Under the pieces are notes generated by a model. That model was not told the DNA's origin and did no database searches. It was given only the letters and a program-made list of their open reading frames with translations. Positions 35,316 through 43,862 of a stretch of DNA of 64,000 nt are shown one piece after another. Numbering within the stretch: position 1 is the stretch's first letter; the number at the start of each line of letters is the position of its first letter. Source of the stretch: Segetibacter sp. (lineage in GTDB: Bacteria; Bacteroidota; Bacteroidia; Chitinophagales; Chitinophagaceae); contig NZ_JAOQAH010000068.1 in NCBI RefSeq assembly GCF_025963695.1, positions 99,236 to 163,235 on the forward strand, given 5' to 3'. A program made the translations under genes and the position numbers.

Positions 35316-35777
35316 TTAACTTCCTAAGATAACTATAAGAGCGTAAACAATAGCAGGCAACGTTCCTAAAAACAATATTCCACCGAAGTTGAATAGCACG
35401 AGTCCAAGTATTGTCAGCAATACCGAAATCCAAAACCTGTTATTCGTTTCACCTTCATGTAAATACACTGCTAATGGCGGAATAAATAGTGCAAGCAGTA
35501 CAAGTAACAACGTGTTAGTACTAACGTCGCTTCCCGCCTTTTTTTGTTCCTTAAATTCCTTTATCGCTTTCTTCATCTCTTTAAACCGGCTTTTCTTTTC
35601 ACGCCTTGAAAGGCTGTTAAACTCTTTTAACCCCTCCTGTATACTACCTATAGCAGGTTCGGGACTAACAGCAGAAGCAGCCTCTGTTATAACTTTTGAA
35701 GTTGTAGCAGCCACAGAAGTCATAGAGGGCAATGCTAATAAAAGAGGAAAAGAGAAGAGTAAAATTGTTTTTCTCAT
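35316..35777 (-). CDS. YqaE/Pmp3-family membrane protein with signal peptide
   Basis: This 153-residue protein has a signal peptide ending around TSVAA, a charged middle with RREKKSRFKEMKKAIKEFKEQ-type helix, and a C-terminal Pmp3/YqaE domain with two hydrophobic helices (LFIPPLAVYLHEG, then LLTILGLVLFNFGGILFLGTLP). Pmp3 proteins are small hydrophobic proteins tied to membrane potential and salt stress in yeast; the bacterial role is unknown. The fusion to an exported helical region is common in Bacteroidota. ATG 35777 starts the signal peptide; an upstream start adds 15 unlikely residues. Confidence 0.82.
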   Translation of the reverse strand: MRKTILLFSFPLLLALPSMTSVAATTSKVITEAASAVSPEPAIGSIQEGLKEFNSLSRREKKSRFKEMKKAIKEFKEQKKAGSDVSTNTLLLVLLALFIPPLAVYLHEGETNNRFWISVLLTILGLVLFNFGGILFLGTLPAIVYALIVILGS

Positions 35778-35870
35778 AATGTTTCTAGTTTTATACGTAC
35801 ACTTTTTATTCTTACAAAACAACTATGCCAATTCTTTAATGTGTTGTTAAAGAATGCGGGCAAAAATATC

Positions 35871-36692
35871 TTAACTTTTGTTAGAAGCAGATAAAATTTG
35901 AAGGTTATCGCCCGTTTTAATGATACCCAAATTACTATAAAGTACATTTTGCCCAAACAGCACTTTAGTTTTGTGCGTTCGGTAAGTAGCAAGTGTTCTT
36001 AGAGGCTCCTGTCCTTTTATCCCATCTTCCTGGTTTATGGTTGTCATAACGCACCGCCCGCATGCCTTAACCGCATGGAAAGCAACCTCTCCAATTCGAA
36101 ATTCTTTAAAAGTATCTTCACAAAAAGGCATCCCGCCCCTAAAAACCAAGTTAGGTCTGAAGCGGTTCATAGGAACAGGAGTTTCTAACCGGCTATTAAG
36201 ATCATTCAATGAAGATTGCCCAATTATTAAGATCGGATAACCATCAGCAAAACTTACCAGCTCGCTATCTGAAGCATAATTATTGTCAACGAGGCGCCGG
36301 GTAGTTTCTGGCATGTAAACCAATTTGGCTTTCATACCTAAAGCTTGTGTGAACCACGCGTCTGCCTCAGCGCTGACTTCTAAAGCCGTACATACATCAT
36401 CCCAAATTGTAACTGTTACTTCCCTTCCTGTACTTAGTGTAAAGGGAATGATAAGTGGTTGAAGTGTTTCATTTTTGTGAGTAATTAATAATCCGTCTTC
36501 AACGAAGCTTACTTGAAGCATTGCCATCCCCGGAAAAGTTCGTTGAGATAAGAAGTGTCCGTCCTGGTCGGTAAGCATCCATCTTCGATCGTACTGAAGG
36601 CCTGTCGGCTGTACTTCTGCCTGCTGCACCACAATTCCCCCTAATGACTTTATTGGGTAAACGTAAATATCCTGTAGACATAATTTGTGCAT
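35871..36692 (-). CDS. MOSC domain protein
   Basis: This 273-residue protein has the N-terminal MOSC beta-barrel (IYVYPIKSLGGI, then DRRWMLTDQDG) and a C-terminal MOSC domain with the conserved cysteine in KACGRCVMTTINQEDG. MOSC proteins handle sulfur or molybdenum cofactor; relatives such as YcbX and mARC reduce N-hydroxylated compounds. ATG 36692 is preferred to TTG 36704. It begins 13 bp after the stop codon of the OppB-like permease gene, so co-transcription is likely though functionally puzzling. Confidence 0.85.
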   Translation of the reverse strand: MHKLCLQDIYVYPIKSLGGIVVQQAEVQPTGLQYDRRWMLTDQDGHFLSQRTFPGMAMLQVSFVEDGLLITHKNETLQPLIIPFTLSTGREVTVTIWDDVCTALEVSAEADAWFTQALGMKAKLVYMPETTRRLVDNNYASDSELVSFADGYPILIIGQSSLNDLNSRLETPVPMNRFRPNLVFRGGMPFCEDTFKEFRIGEVAFHAVKACGRCVMTTINQEDGIKGQEPLRTLATYRTHKTKVLFGQNVLYSNLGIIKTGDNLQILSASNKS

Positions 36693-36705
36693 AAATACTT
36701 TCAAT

Positions 36706-37758
36706 TTATTTCGTCCCGATTCTGGGATCTATAATTGCATAAAGCAAATCGGCTAAAAGGTTGATGGCAATAAAGAAAGTGGCTGTAACCAAAACGCTTC
36801 CCATTACTACCGGAAAATCCAATTTCTCCAACGCATCAACCGTAATTTTTCCGATCCCTTTCCATCCAAAAATATATTCTACAAAAAAAGCCCCGGCAAG
36901 TAATTCAGCAAACCAACCTGTTATGGCAGTGATAACAGGATTTAAGGCATTTCGTAAAGCATGTTTGAATATTACGGCCCTCCTGCTTAATCCCTTTGCA
37001 TAGGCGGTCCTTATATAGTCCTGGTCTAGCACATCCAGCATTGCACTTCTTGTAAGCTGAGTTATAATTGCCAGCGGTCTTATACCTAAGGTTATAGCAG
37101 GCAAAATAAGATTCTGCAACTGCATTTGCCGTCCTTCAAAAGGGTCAATATTATATAGGCTACCAGTCATGTTAAGACCGGTATAATGGGTAAGGAGAAA
37201 GCCAAATACATATGCGATAACAATGCCCATAAAAAAAGAAGGTGCTGAAATGCCTAATACGCTGGCAAAAATTGCAGAAGTATCCCACCATGTATTTTGC
37301 TTCACGGCGGCCAGCACGCCGAGCAAAATGCCTACGATTGTTGCAATTAACATGGCGGAGAAAGCAAGCAGTATCGTACCTGGTAATGCGTCAAACAATA
37401 CTTGTGACACATCCCTTTTACTTTGGTAAGATCGCCTGAGATAGGGCATTTTTATTCCAATCCTGGTATCCCCTCCTATAAATATTCCTTTCAGCTTTTT
37501 ATTGTCAATGTCCTGCTTTGTATGTAGGCTAAGTGGAGAGACATCATTGAGATAAAGTGCAAACTGCTTCCATTTAGGCTGGTCGAGGTAGAGATCTTTT
37601 CTAATATTATTCATCGTGGCACTGTCACCCGTTTGACCAACAATCAATCTTGCCGGGTCTCCAAATCCCTGGAACAAAAAGAAAACCAATATGACCACGC
37701 CAAACAATACCAGCAGGCCATATAATAATTTCTTGATTAAGTACGAAAGCATATTCAT
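36706..37758 (-). CDS. Lone OppB/DppB-type ABC transporter permease
   Basis: This 350-residue inner-membrane protein is the B-type permease of peptide/nickel ABC importers: LLYGLLVLFGVVILVFFLFQ at the N-terminus, a large periplasmic loop, SAMLIATIVGILLGVLAAV and the EAA-loop region YIRTAYAKGLSRRAVIFKHALRNAL (key residues AKGL and HALRN). The usual partners (second permease, two ATPases, binding protein) are absent from the window, so the gene is an orphan here. The start could be ATG 37758 or 37752; TTG 37770 was rejected. Downstream is the MOSC gene, 13 bp away. Confidence 0.87.
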   Translation of the reverse strand: MNMLSYLIKKLLYGLLVLFGVVILVFFLFQGFGDPARLIVGQTGDSATMNNIRKDLYLDQPKWKQFALYLNDVSPLSLHTKQDIDNKKLKGIFIGGDTRIGIKMPYLRRSYQSKRDVSQVLFDALPGTILLAFSAMLIATIVGILLGVLAAVKQNTWWDTSAIFASVLGISAPSFFMGIVIAYVFGFLLTHYTGLNMTGSLYNIDPFEGRQMQLQNLILPAITLGIRPLAIITQLTRSAMLDVLDQDYIRTAYAKGLSRRAVIFKHALRNALNPVITAITGWFAELLAGAFFVEYIFGWKGIGKITVDALEKLDFPVVMGSVLVTATFFIAINLLADLLYAIIDPRIGTK

Positions 37759-37827
37759 TGTAAGCTTCAAGCGGTATGCTACAAGCTTTTGTGTTATGTT
37801 TTAATTTAAAAGTAGCTTTCAGTTGCC

Positions 37828-37967
37828 AGCTGCAAGCCTTTGTTATGTTTTAGAGGTTCCACATTTCAATGCTTAAAAAATCATTTTTTCATCTTTCGGA
37901 GAAAGATAAAAAGTTGAGGTTAAGCATGAGGCTAACGGCTTGCAGCTTGAACTATTGGCTTGCAGCT
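37828..37967. repeat. GGCTTGCAGCT repeat words, three copies
   Basis: AGCTGCAAGCC at 37828-37838 is inverted relative to GGCTTGCAGCT at 37937-37947 and 37957-37967. The last copy overlaps the end of the DoxX coding region, including its stop codon surroundings. A related stem-loop lies at 19958-19995. Confidence 0.55.
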
Positions 37968-39070
37968 ATCAGCTTAATAGCTTTTTCATAATCAACATTT
38001 GCATACTTTCCTTGAACCGTAGCTTGCTTCATTATGAAATAAGTTGGATTTACTCTTCCGGCGGTTTTAATTACGGTGGCGTCACATTTCAAGTATTGCA
38101 CATTTTGCACGTTAGGTAGTTGATTTCTTGCAGCCTCAGTTGTGGCCGTAACAATAAAAAAAGGAATTTTCTTTTCAAAACATGCAGCAGCAACGGATGC
38201 GGCATTTTTGGTCCAACCGGTTTCCGCCTGGTTCGCATCTTTGGTGAACAACATAACATAATAACCAGGCTGGTTTAAAATAGCAAGGGTTGTATCTTCA
38301 CCGCTGTCGCCATATAATATAAAATCATTGATTGGTGCTGTAGCAGTTCCCGGCCTTATTAGTTCCTGCACCCGATCGACAAACGTGTACGTATTTTCAT
38401 CAAAGTCATCAGGAAAGTGGTCACTATCAAACACCACTTCCTTACCGGCTTTTCTATATTTAAACTTTATAGCAAAACTATCACTCACGGCTCCTTCCGG
38501 TATTTTCATCTTCTCAATAATATCATTTCCTGTTTTGTACGCGAGGCAATCAACTACAGGTAAATGTTTAAGCACATACCATTGTGAAATGATGCAGAAG
38601 AGAATGGTAAGGGCAACGATGGAGGTGCTGACTACATTTTTAAAGAGAGGGGTTATCGCATGGCGGGCTATAAAAATAACTACGATCAGCAATAGCAAAA
38701 TCAGGTCCTTTATAAACGATTGTTTTGCTGTAAGCGGAATACAATCCCCAAAGCAACCGCAGGTTTTTATCTTACCCGAAAAAAGGGCGTAACCGGTTAA
38801 GAAAGTAAAAAAGATAATTAGTAACAATAAGAGCCAGCTAAACGTTTTCATTCGCCAACCTAATAGCACTGCTACACCGGCGACAATTTCGAAAGCATTC
38901 ATGATGAGTGCAAAAGCAAGTGTATAATCGTTTAAAAAGTGCAGGCCCCACACTTCAAAAAACTCCTGCATTTTGTAGCTTAAACCGGTAGGATCATTTG
39001 CTTTAATAAGCCCGGAGAAAATAAACAAAACCCCTACAACAATTCTGATAATGGAAATTACAATCTTCAT
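37952..39070 (-). CDS. DoxX/BT_3928 family membrane protein with thioredoxin-like C-terminus
   Basis: This 372-residue protein has a four-helix DoxX-like membrane domain at the N-terminus (IIRIVVGVLFIFSGLIKANDP, MNAFEIVAGVAVLLGW, and a CGCFGDC cysteine cluster near residue 107) and a C-terminal domain from about residue 230 that looks thioredoxin-like (YYVMLFTKDANQAETGW, then NPTYFIMKQATVQGKY). This matches the BT_3928 family of Bacteroidota. Its function is unknown; DoxX relatives take part in thiol redox. It is 2 bp from the DUF1599 gene upstream. The last codons lie inside a repeated DNA word. Confidence 0.85.
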   Translation of the reverse strand: MKIVISIIRIVVGVLFIFSGLIKANDPTGLSYKMQEFFEVWGLHFLNDYTLAFALIMNAFEIVAGVAVLLGWRMKTFSWLLLLLIIFFTFLTGYALFSGKIKTCGCFGDCIPLTAKQSFIKDLILLLLIVVIFIARHAITPLFKNVVSTSIVALTILFCIISQWYVLKHLPVVDCLAYKTGNDIIEKMKIPEGAVSDSFAIKFKYRKAGKEVVFDSDHFPDDFDENTYTFVDRVQELIRPGTATAPINDFILYGDSGEDTTLAILNQPGYYVMLFTKDANQAETGWTKNAASVAAACFEKKIPFFIVTATTEAARNQLPNVQNVQYLKCDATVIKTAGRVNPTYFIMKQATVQGKYANVDYEKAIKLIAASQ

Positions 39071-39072
39071 AT

Positions 39073-39612
39073 TTAATGTTTTCCTTCAGCAATTAGTATC
39101 AATGCAAAAATGGAATAGTTGATGATGTCTGCAAAATTTGCATCGATGCCTTCGCTGATGAGCGTTCTACCATCATTGGCAAGAATTTGTTTGATACGCA
39201 ATAGCTTCACTAATATTAAATCGACGAAGCTTTCCTGGCTCATATCTCTCCATGCTTCACCATAATCGTGATTTTTATCTTCCATTAGGCTCCTCGTAAT
39301 GCCGATTTTCTCATCATATAACTTTGCCGCTTCATCAACCGGAAGTTCTTCAACGATGTATGTAGCTTTATCAATTTGTATTAAAGCAATCACCGCGTAA
39401 TTTACAATCCCTTTAAACTCTCCTGCAATGTCATCGGCAATTCGTTGATGTTTCAGTTCCTGTATCGTTCTTATTCGCAGCGCTTTGATAAAGATCTGGT
39501 CAACGATGGAGATCATTCTTAAAACCCGCCAGGAGGTTCCGTAATCGTGGGCTTTTTTAATAAAGATCTCCCGGCAATTATTTACCGACTGGTCATATTG
39601 ATTAATAGTCAA
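39073..39612 (-). CDS. DUF1599 protein with two internal repeats
   Basis: This 179-residue cytoplasmic protein matches DUF1599. It is built from two similar halves: CREIFIKKAHDYGTSWRVLR with IVDQIFIKALRIRTIQ, and then RSLMEDKNHDYGEAWRDMSQ with FVDLILVKLLRIKQIL. The repeated K-x-H-D-Y-G motif suggests a binding site in each half. The function is unknown. The start appears to be TTG 39612. It is first in a tight unit with the BT_3928-type gene and divergent from folP, an arrangement that recurs in Bacteroidota. Confidence 0.85.
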   Translation of the reverse strand: MTINQYDQSVNNCREIFIKKAHDYGTSWRVLRMISIVDQIFIKALRIRTIQELKHQRIADDIAGEFKGIVNYAVIALIQIDKATYIVEELPVDEAAKLYDEKIGITRSLMEDKNHDYGEAWRDMSQESFVDLILVKLLRIKQILANDGRTLISEGIDANFADIINYSIFALILIAEGKH

Positions 39613-39650
39613 GTTTTGAGTTTTGAGTTAGATGTTTTGGGTTCGAAGTA
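39612..39650. repeat. TTTTGAGTT-type simple repeat
   Basis: Tandem GTTTTGAG TTTTGAGTTAGATG then TTTTGGGTTCGAAGT lies between the DUF1599 and folP starts. The same words (CGAAGTTTTAGG, TTTTGAGTT, inverted) occur at 46721-46770 in the ribosomal-protein cluster. Confidence 0.4.
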
Positions 39651-39719
39651 TGATTATGGCGTTAAACCTGAAACGATAAACTTTCTTCTACCTTCGCCAA
39701 AAATAAAGGAAACGACCGA

Positions 39720-40550
39720 ATGTTTACGCTCAATTGTAAAGGCAGAATGTTGGTAATTGATCAGCCAATTGTGATGGGCATTATAAACGTTACACCTGAC
39801 TCTTTTTATAGCGGCAGCAGGAAGACTGTAGTAGATGAGGTATTACGACAGGCAGAAAAAATGATTGGTGAAGGAGCGGCTATTTTAGATATTGGCGGAC
39901 AAAGCACACGCCCGGGAAGTGAAGACATTGGCATGGAAGGAGAATTAGCCCGCGTTATTCCGGCAATAGAAGCAATAAAAATGCGCCTCCCCGAAAGCAC
40001 TATATCAATTGATACTTATTATTCCAGGGTTGCATTAGAAGCAGTGTCTGCAGGTGCTTGCATGGTAAATGATATCAGCAGTGGTACTTTGGACAATCAA
40101 ATGATACCAACGGTAGCAGCATTAAATGTTCCCTACATAGCAATGCATATGAAAGGAACACCTAAAACAATGAACGACTTTGCGCATTATGAAGATGTAA
40201 CACTGGAAGTGCTTGACTTTTTTATTAAAAAAGTAGAAGAATGCCGGGAGGCCGGAATAAAGGATGTAATTGTGGATGTTGGTTTTGGATTTGCAAAAAC
40301 AATAGCGCACAATTTTACTTTATTGAAAAACTTGTCAATTTTTAAAATACTGGAAAAGCCTCTACTAGTTGGTCTTTCACGAAAGGCAACTATTTATAAA
40401 ACATTAGGAACTTCACCCGAAGAAGCTTTAAACGGAACAACTGTATTAAATACGATTGCATTACAACATGGTGCAAGTATATTAAGGGTTCATGATGTAA
40501 AGGAAGCGGTGGAGGCAGTTAAGTTGACCAGGGAATTACAGGTTGGGTAG
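39720..40550 (+). CDS. folP: Dihydropteroate synthase
   Basis: This 276-residue TIM-barrel enzyme joins para-aminobenzoate and pterin pyrophosphate in folate synthesis and is the sulfonamide target. Signatures are MGIINVTPDSFYSG near residue 20 and DIGGQSTRPGS near residue 60, then SIDTYYSRVA, NDISSG, MHMKGTPKTM and DVGFGFAKTIAHN. Length is normal. It is divergent from the DUF1599-DoxX pair; its leader contains TACCTTCG, close to the -7 consensus. Confidence 0.96.
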   Translation: MFTLNCKGRMLVIDQPIVMGIINVTPDSFYSGSRKTVVDEVLRQAEKMIGEGAAILDIGGQSTRPGSEDIGMEGELARVIPAIEAIKMRLPESTISIDTYYSRVALEAVSAGACMVNDISSGTLDNQMIPTVAALNVPYIAMHMKGTPKTMNDFAHYEDVTLEVLDFFIKKVEECREAGIKDVIVDVGFGFAKTIAHNFTLLKNLSIFKILEKPLLVGLSRKATIYKTLGTSPEEALNGTTVLNTIALQHGASILRVHDVKEAVEAVKLTRELQVG

Positions 40551-40592
40551 TAAATAGTAGTTGAGGCAATGAGAGGCTAAATAAAAGTGTTA

Positions 40593-40652
40593 CAAGCTGA
40601 AGTGTGCGACGCAACAATGATTCTCAAAGTATCTATAGCTGGTAACAAAAAA
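40593..40652 (+). repeat. Interspersed repeat copy G
   Basis: Left arm GCTGAAGT, core GTGCGACGCAAC (40604-40615), 23 nt, then CTGGTAACAAAAAAG. This is one of the best-preserved copies and lies between the convergent folP and FKBP genes. Confidence 0.85.
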
Positions 40653-40710
40653 GTACAGCATTTGATTACAATTGAAATTGGAGAATTAGCAAAGCTGCTT
40701 CACATAGGCA

Positions 40711-40732
40711 TCCTTCTCCTTAAGGAGAAGGA
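40711..40732. repeat. Perfect 22-nt palindrome
   Basis: TCCTTCTCCT-TA-AGGAGAAGGA is a perfect palindrome, followed by ACCAGGATGAGG. This resembles short CTCC/GGAG hairpin elements scattered in many bacterial genomes. It lies between folP and the FKBP gene. Confidence 0.6.
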
Positions 40733-40749
40733 ACCAGGATGAGGTAACG

Positions 40750-40779
40750 AAAAAAGCCCCTGAAAAGGAGCTTTTTTAA
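40750..40779. terminator. Bidirectional terminator between folP and FKBP genes
   Basis: AAAAAAGCCCCT pairs with AGGAGCTTTTTT around GAAA with one mismatch. The A- and T-tracts suit termination in both directions; the FKBP gene ends 20 bp away. Confidence 0.8.
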
Positions 40780-40798
40780 TTTTCACATATTGATAAAA

Positions 40799-41815
40799 CT
40801 ATTTTGGAGCTTGCTGCTGACGTGGGTCTTGTTGCTGACCTCCTTGCTGCTGCTGCATCTGCTGCTGTAATTGCTGAATTTGCTCAGGAGTAAGATTATT
40901 CATTCCACCCGGTTGACCTGTTGGAGCTGTCTGCTTAGGTGCATCTTTTACATCTCTTACCTCGATATCAAAAATCAGGTTGGCATACGGGGGAATTGCA
41001 CCCTGGCTTCCTTGCGGGCCATAAGCTAACATAGCAGGCACAAATATTTTTCCTTTACCACCTTTACCGAATAAAGGCAACGCTTCTTCCCATCCTGGAA
41101 TTACCTGACCCTGTCCAACAGGAACATCAATGGGGTCGGTGTGTCCTTTTGATGGATCCATATTGGTATCGAAAACCTTTTTCGTGTCGTTAAGAAAATA
41201 CCCTTTGTACATAATAGAAGCTACTTTGCCCGGCTGTGCTTTTTGAGCATCTCCGGCATTTTCTATTTGCACAAAAGCACCGTTCTTAGTTTGCTCAGCT
41301 TTAATGCCTTGTTTAGAAAGGTAATCTTTGATATCTTTTACTTCACGGTCTTTCTCACCAGCCATTTCCTTTTCATAGTCAGCTTTAATATCATTCTCGT
41401 TCGCAAATGTTTTCAGAATGCTCATTTTGCATTTAATCTGATCGCCCCTTTTAAACATTTCATTGTAGTCAGGAATGGCTCCTTTTGATTTTAAGCTATC
41501 TACACTGATTGTGAAAATAACACTGTCGCCTTGTCTAACCTTTGGCAACAACTCCATAAAAGAGTAATCGGTTTTTGCACTGGTATCAACGGCTGTAAAA
41601 AGAGGAACTTTTCCATAAGTGCTATTTAGAATAGTATCCTTTGGACTTAAAAGATACTCGATGTTCAACTTTGCAAACATTCCAGCTTTTAAAGGTGTAC
41701 CACCACCTTTACCTTTAAAAATCTTATAAGTTAGACCAGACTTGGTCTTCTCATAATTTGTGTTGCACGATGCCATTGCTACGGCAAGCGCTGCAAGCGC
41801 TAACATTTGTTTCAT
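40799..41815 (-). CDS. FKBP-type peptidyl-prolyl isomerase lipoprotein
   Basis: This 338-residue lipoprotein (lipobox AMASC, Cys17) has an N-terminal region related to FKBP folds, a Lys/Glu-rich linker and a C-terminal FKBP domain (VASIMYKGYFLNDTKKVFDT, PVGQGQVIPGWEEALPL, then MLAYGPQGSQGAIPPYANLIFDIEV). FKBPs isomerise prolyl bonds of exported proteins. The last 40 residues are Gln-rich (repeated QQQ) and probably disordered. It is 6 bp downstream of nrnA and ends at a strong terminator. Confidence 0.9.
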   Translation of the reverse strand: MKQMLALAALAVAMASCNTNYEKTKSGLTYKIFKGKGGGTPLKAGMFAKLNIEYLLSPKDTILNSTYGKVPLFTAVDTSAKTDYSFMELLPKVRQGDSVIFTISVDSLKSKGAIPDYNEMFKRGDQIKCKMSILKTFANENDIKADYEKEMAGEKDREVKDIKDYLSKQGIKAEQTKNGAFVQIENAGDAQKAQPGKVASIMYKGYFLNDTKKVFDTNMDPSKGHTDPIDVPVGQGQVIPGWEEALPLFGKGGKGKIFVPAMLAYGPQGSQGAIPPYANLIFDIEVRDVKDAPKQTAPTGQPGGMNNLTPEQIQQLQQQMQQQQGGQQQDPRQQQAPK

Positions 41816-41821
41816 TTATAA

Positions 41822-42829
41822 TTATTGTAATTGTTCCTGATATTGTTTTAAAACCTTTTTAAATTTCCAGACAGTAGCATCAAGCGATTCGTCGGTTCGA
41901 CCACCTGCAGCGTTAAAATGTCCTCCACCCTCAAAATGCGTACGGGCAAAGGTATTCACATCAAAATCACCTTTACTTCTAAAGCTCCATTTGCGCTCTT
42001 CGTCGCGGTCTATAACCAGTGCTCCCAGCTTTATGCCCTGAATGGTTAACAACTGGTTTACCAATCCCTCAGTATCGCCGGTTTTAATACGAAAACGCAA
42101 AAGGTCATTTTTTGAAACGGACATAATCGCAGTGTTGTATTCATACAGCACTTCCATGCGGTTTAGTAAAGCATAACCAATAAAGCGCACCCTGTTTTCA
42201 AGAAAACTGTCGTGTATATTTTCGTGTACAATGGTATGATTAAAGCCGGTATCTTTTAAACGAGCAACCATTCTATGAACATCCCCGGTCGTAGACGGAA
42301 ACCTGAAAGAACCTGTGTCAGTCATGACACCAGTATATAAACACTGTGCAATTTGTGTATTTATCTTATCGCCAAAACCACTCCCAACAATAAAGTCAAA
42401 CACCATTTCACAAGTACTGCTTTTAGCCGTATTGCTTACACCGTAAGTAAAATAATCTTCCTGGGGTTGTTGATGATGATCAATTAAAACTTTGGTGCAG
42501 TTGAGTTCTGCCAAAAGAGGTTCCAAATTTTTGGTTCTATGCAACACATTGAAGTCGAGGCAAAAAAGCAACTCAGCTTCCTTGATCAAGGCTATGGCCA
42601 CTTCTTTTGAAGCCTCAAAGTCAACAACATTTGCTACACCCGGCATCCATTTTAAAAAACTTGCCCAATTGGTAGGAGAAACAACCGTTACTGAATGACC
42701 AAGACTAGTTAAGAAATGATATAAGCCTAATGAAGAACCCATAGCATCGCCGTCAGGTTTCTGGTGAGTAGTTATAATCACCTTTTTAGGGTCGGTTAGT
42801 TGAGGGTAAAAGGCGTGTATAGATTGCAT
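41822..42829 (-). CDS. nrnA: DHH family phosphoesterase, NrnA-type
   Basis: This 335-residue protein has DHH and DHHA1 domains. Metal-binding motifs are THQKPDGDAMGSSLGLY, LLFCLDFN and the DHH signature VLIDHHQQP, with GVMTDTGSFRFP further on. The C-terminal DHHA1 motif is HFEGGGHFNAAGG. NrnA-type enzymes degrade short oligoribonucleotides and in some species 3'-phosphoadenosine 5'-phosphate or cyclic dinucleotide products. It is divergent from ndk and heads a two-gene unit with the FKBP gene. Confidence 0.88.
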   Translation of the reverse strand: MQSIHAFYPQLTDPKKVIITTHQKPDGDAMGSSLGLYHFLTSLGHSVTVVSPTNWASFLKWMPGVANVVDFEASKEVAIALIKEAELLFCLDFNVLHRTKNLEPLLAELNCTKVLIDHHQQPQEDYFTYGVSNTAKSSTCEMVFDFIVGSGFGDKINTQIAQCLYTGVMTDTGSFRFPSTTGDVHRMVARLKDTGFNHTIVHENIHDSFLENRVRFIGYALLNRMEVLYEYNTAIMSVSKNDLLRFRIKTGDTEGLVNQLLTIQGIKLGALVIDRDEERKWSFRSKGDFDVNTFARTHFEGGGHFNAAGGRTDESLDATVWKFKKVLKQYQEQLQ

Positions 42830-42839
42830 AGAAAGGCGG

Positions 42840-42871
42840 CAAAATTGTATTATTTGCTTAACAACGTCAAA
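42840..42871 (-). promoter_or_regulatory. Promoter of the nrnA unit
   Basis: On the minus strand TTTTG (ending at 42868), 20 bp, then CAATTTTG (42847-42840) approximates the -33 TTTG / -7 TAnnTTTG pattern, with C in place of the first T. The -7 box is 10 bp upstream of the nrnA ATG. Confidence 0.45.
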
Positions 42872-42931
42872 ATAATTTTACACTCTTAACAAAAACCACT
42901 ATAAATATTAGGCTTTTCAACCTATTCACCC

Positions 42932-42939
42932 CACTTTTG
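42932..42939 (+). promoter_or_regulatory. Candidate -7 element of ndk
   Basis: CACTTTTG differs from TAnnTTTG only in its first base and lies 21 bp before the ndk ATG. No convincing -33 element was found. Confidence 0.35.
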
Positions 42940-42960
42940 CGCAGCAAATAGAAATAGGTT

Positions 42961-43377
42961 ATGACAAACAGAACTTTTACAATGATTAAGCCTGATGCCA
43001 CCTCAAAAGGACATACAGGTGCCATTTTGGACCAGATAATTAAAGCCGGATTTACCGTTAAGGCATTGAAGTGGACCAAACTTTCAACCGAAAAAGCAGG
43101 TGAATTTTATGCAGTACATAAAGAAAGACCTTTCTACGGAGAGTTAGTAGATTTTATGAGCAGTGGTCCTATAGCAGCAGCAATTCTTGAAAAAGACAAT
43201 GCTGTGGCAGACTTTCGCAAATTAATTGGAGCAACTAATCCTGCGCAAGCCGAAGAAGGAACTATCCGCAAAAACTTTGCAGCATCAGTAGGTGAGAATG
43301 CAGTTCACGGAAGTGACAGTGATGAGAATGCAGAAATTGAAGGAAACTTCTTTTTCAACTTTTTCGAAAGATTTTAA
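42961..43377 (+). CDS. ndk: Nucleoside diphosphate kinase
   Basis: This 138-residue enzyme transfers the gamma phosphate between nucleoside tri- and diphosphates. The active-site His116 lies in [12 protein letters not shown]; the N-terminal [15 protein letters not shown] and [15 protein letters not shown] are conserved. Length is that of a single NDK subunit. It is divergent from nrnA and followed by a strong terminator. Confidence 0.97.
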   Translation: MTNRTFTMIKPDATSKGHTGAILDQIIKAGFTVKALKWTKLSTEKAGEFYAVHKERPFYGELVDFMSSGPIAAAILEKDNAVADFRKLIGATNPAQAEEGTIRKNFAASVGENAVHGSDSDENAEIEGNFFFNFFERF

Positions 43378-43395
43378 TCCCTCAAAAATATCTTT

Positions 43396-43430
43396 AAAAA
43401 CAGCCTGATTTCGTCGGGCTGTTTTTATTT
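43396..43430. terminator. Intrinsic terminator after ndk
   Basis: AAAAACAGCC (43396-43405) pairs with GGCTGTTTTT (43417-43426), followed by ATTTT. It can serve both ndk and the convergent gene ending at 43441. Confidence 0.88.
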
Positions 43431-43440
43431 TACGAATTTC

Positions 43441-43788
43441 CTATAGTTCAAAGTCCTCATTATCTTCCATATCGAATTGGTCGAATTGCTCCTCAAGCGT
43501 TGCATCAAAAACTTCAAAACTAAAATCTAAGCCGGCTTTTGCAATTCCATAAACGAAAGCATAATTCAGGTCGAACAGATCATTTTGGGTTAGCCAGTCC
43601 TCAGTAGTAGCACGCAAGATCCAATCGTAAAAAACAGTGTTATCTGTAGCGTCTTGTCTTGTGGCATTCAGTTCGTTTAGCGGCACCGAGAACTTGTTAA
43701 TTCCGCCGCCCTTCCATTCTATATTGCTGTCTGTAACCTTCCAGTTTCCAAAGTCCATAGCTTTTTTTTCAAATGTAAGTATGTGCAA
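43441..43788 (-). CDS. Hypothetical acidic cytoplasmic protein
   Basis: This 115-residue protein is not recognised. It begins MHILTFEKKAMDFGNW and ends in a very acidic tail (QFDQFDMEDNEDFEL). It has no signal peptide or transmembrane segment. The gene is bounded by a terminator at its 3' end and by repeat copy N 15 bp upstream of its start. It looks like a genuine lineage-specific gene; no function is suggested. Confidence 0.65.
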   Translation of the reverse strand: MHILTFEKKAMDFGNWKVTDSNIEWKGGGINKFSVPLNELNATRQDATDNTVFYDWILRATTEDWLTQNDLFDLNYAFVYGIAKAGLDFSFEVFDATLEEQFDQFDMEDNEDFEL

Positions 43789-43802
43789 CGAAACAGGTTG
43801 TA

Positions 43803-43862
43803 TTTTTTTGATACGGGCACTGGTATTTTATAGCGGCATTCTTGCGACGCTCCGTTGAACCT
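43803..43862 (-). repeat. Interspersed repeat copy N
   Basis: On the minus strand left arm GGTTCAACG, core GAGCGTCGCAAG (43841-43852), exactly 23 nt, then a box ending in ATCAAAAAAA. It shares its variant core and left arm with copy F. Confidence 0.7.
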
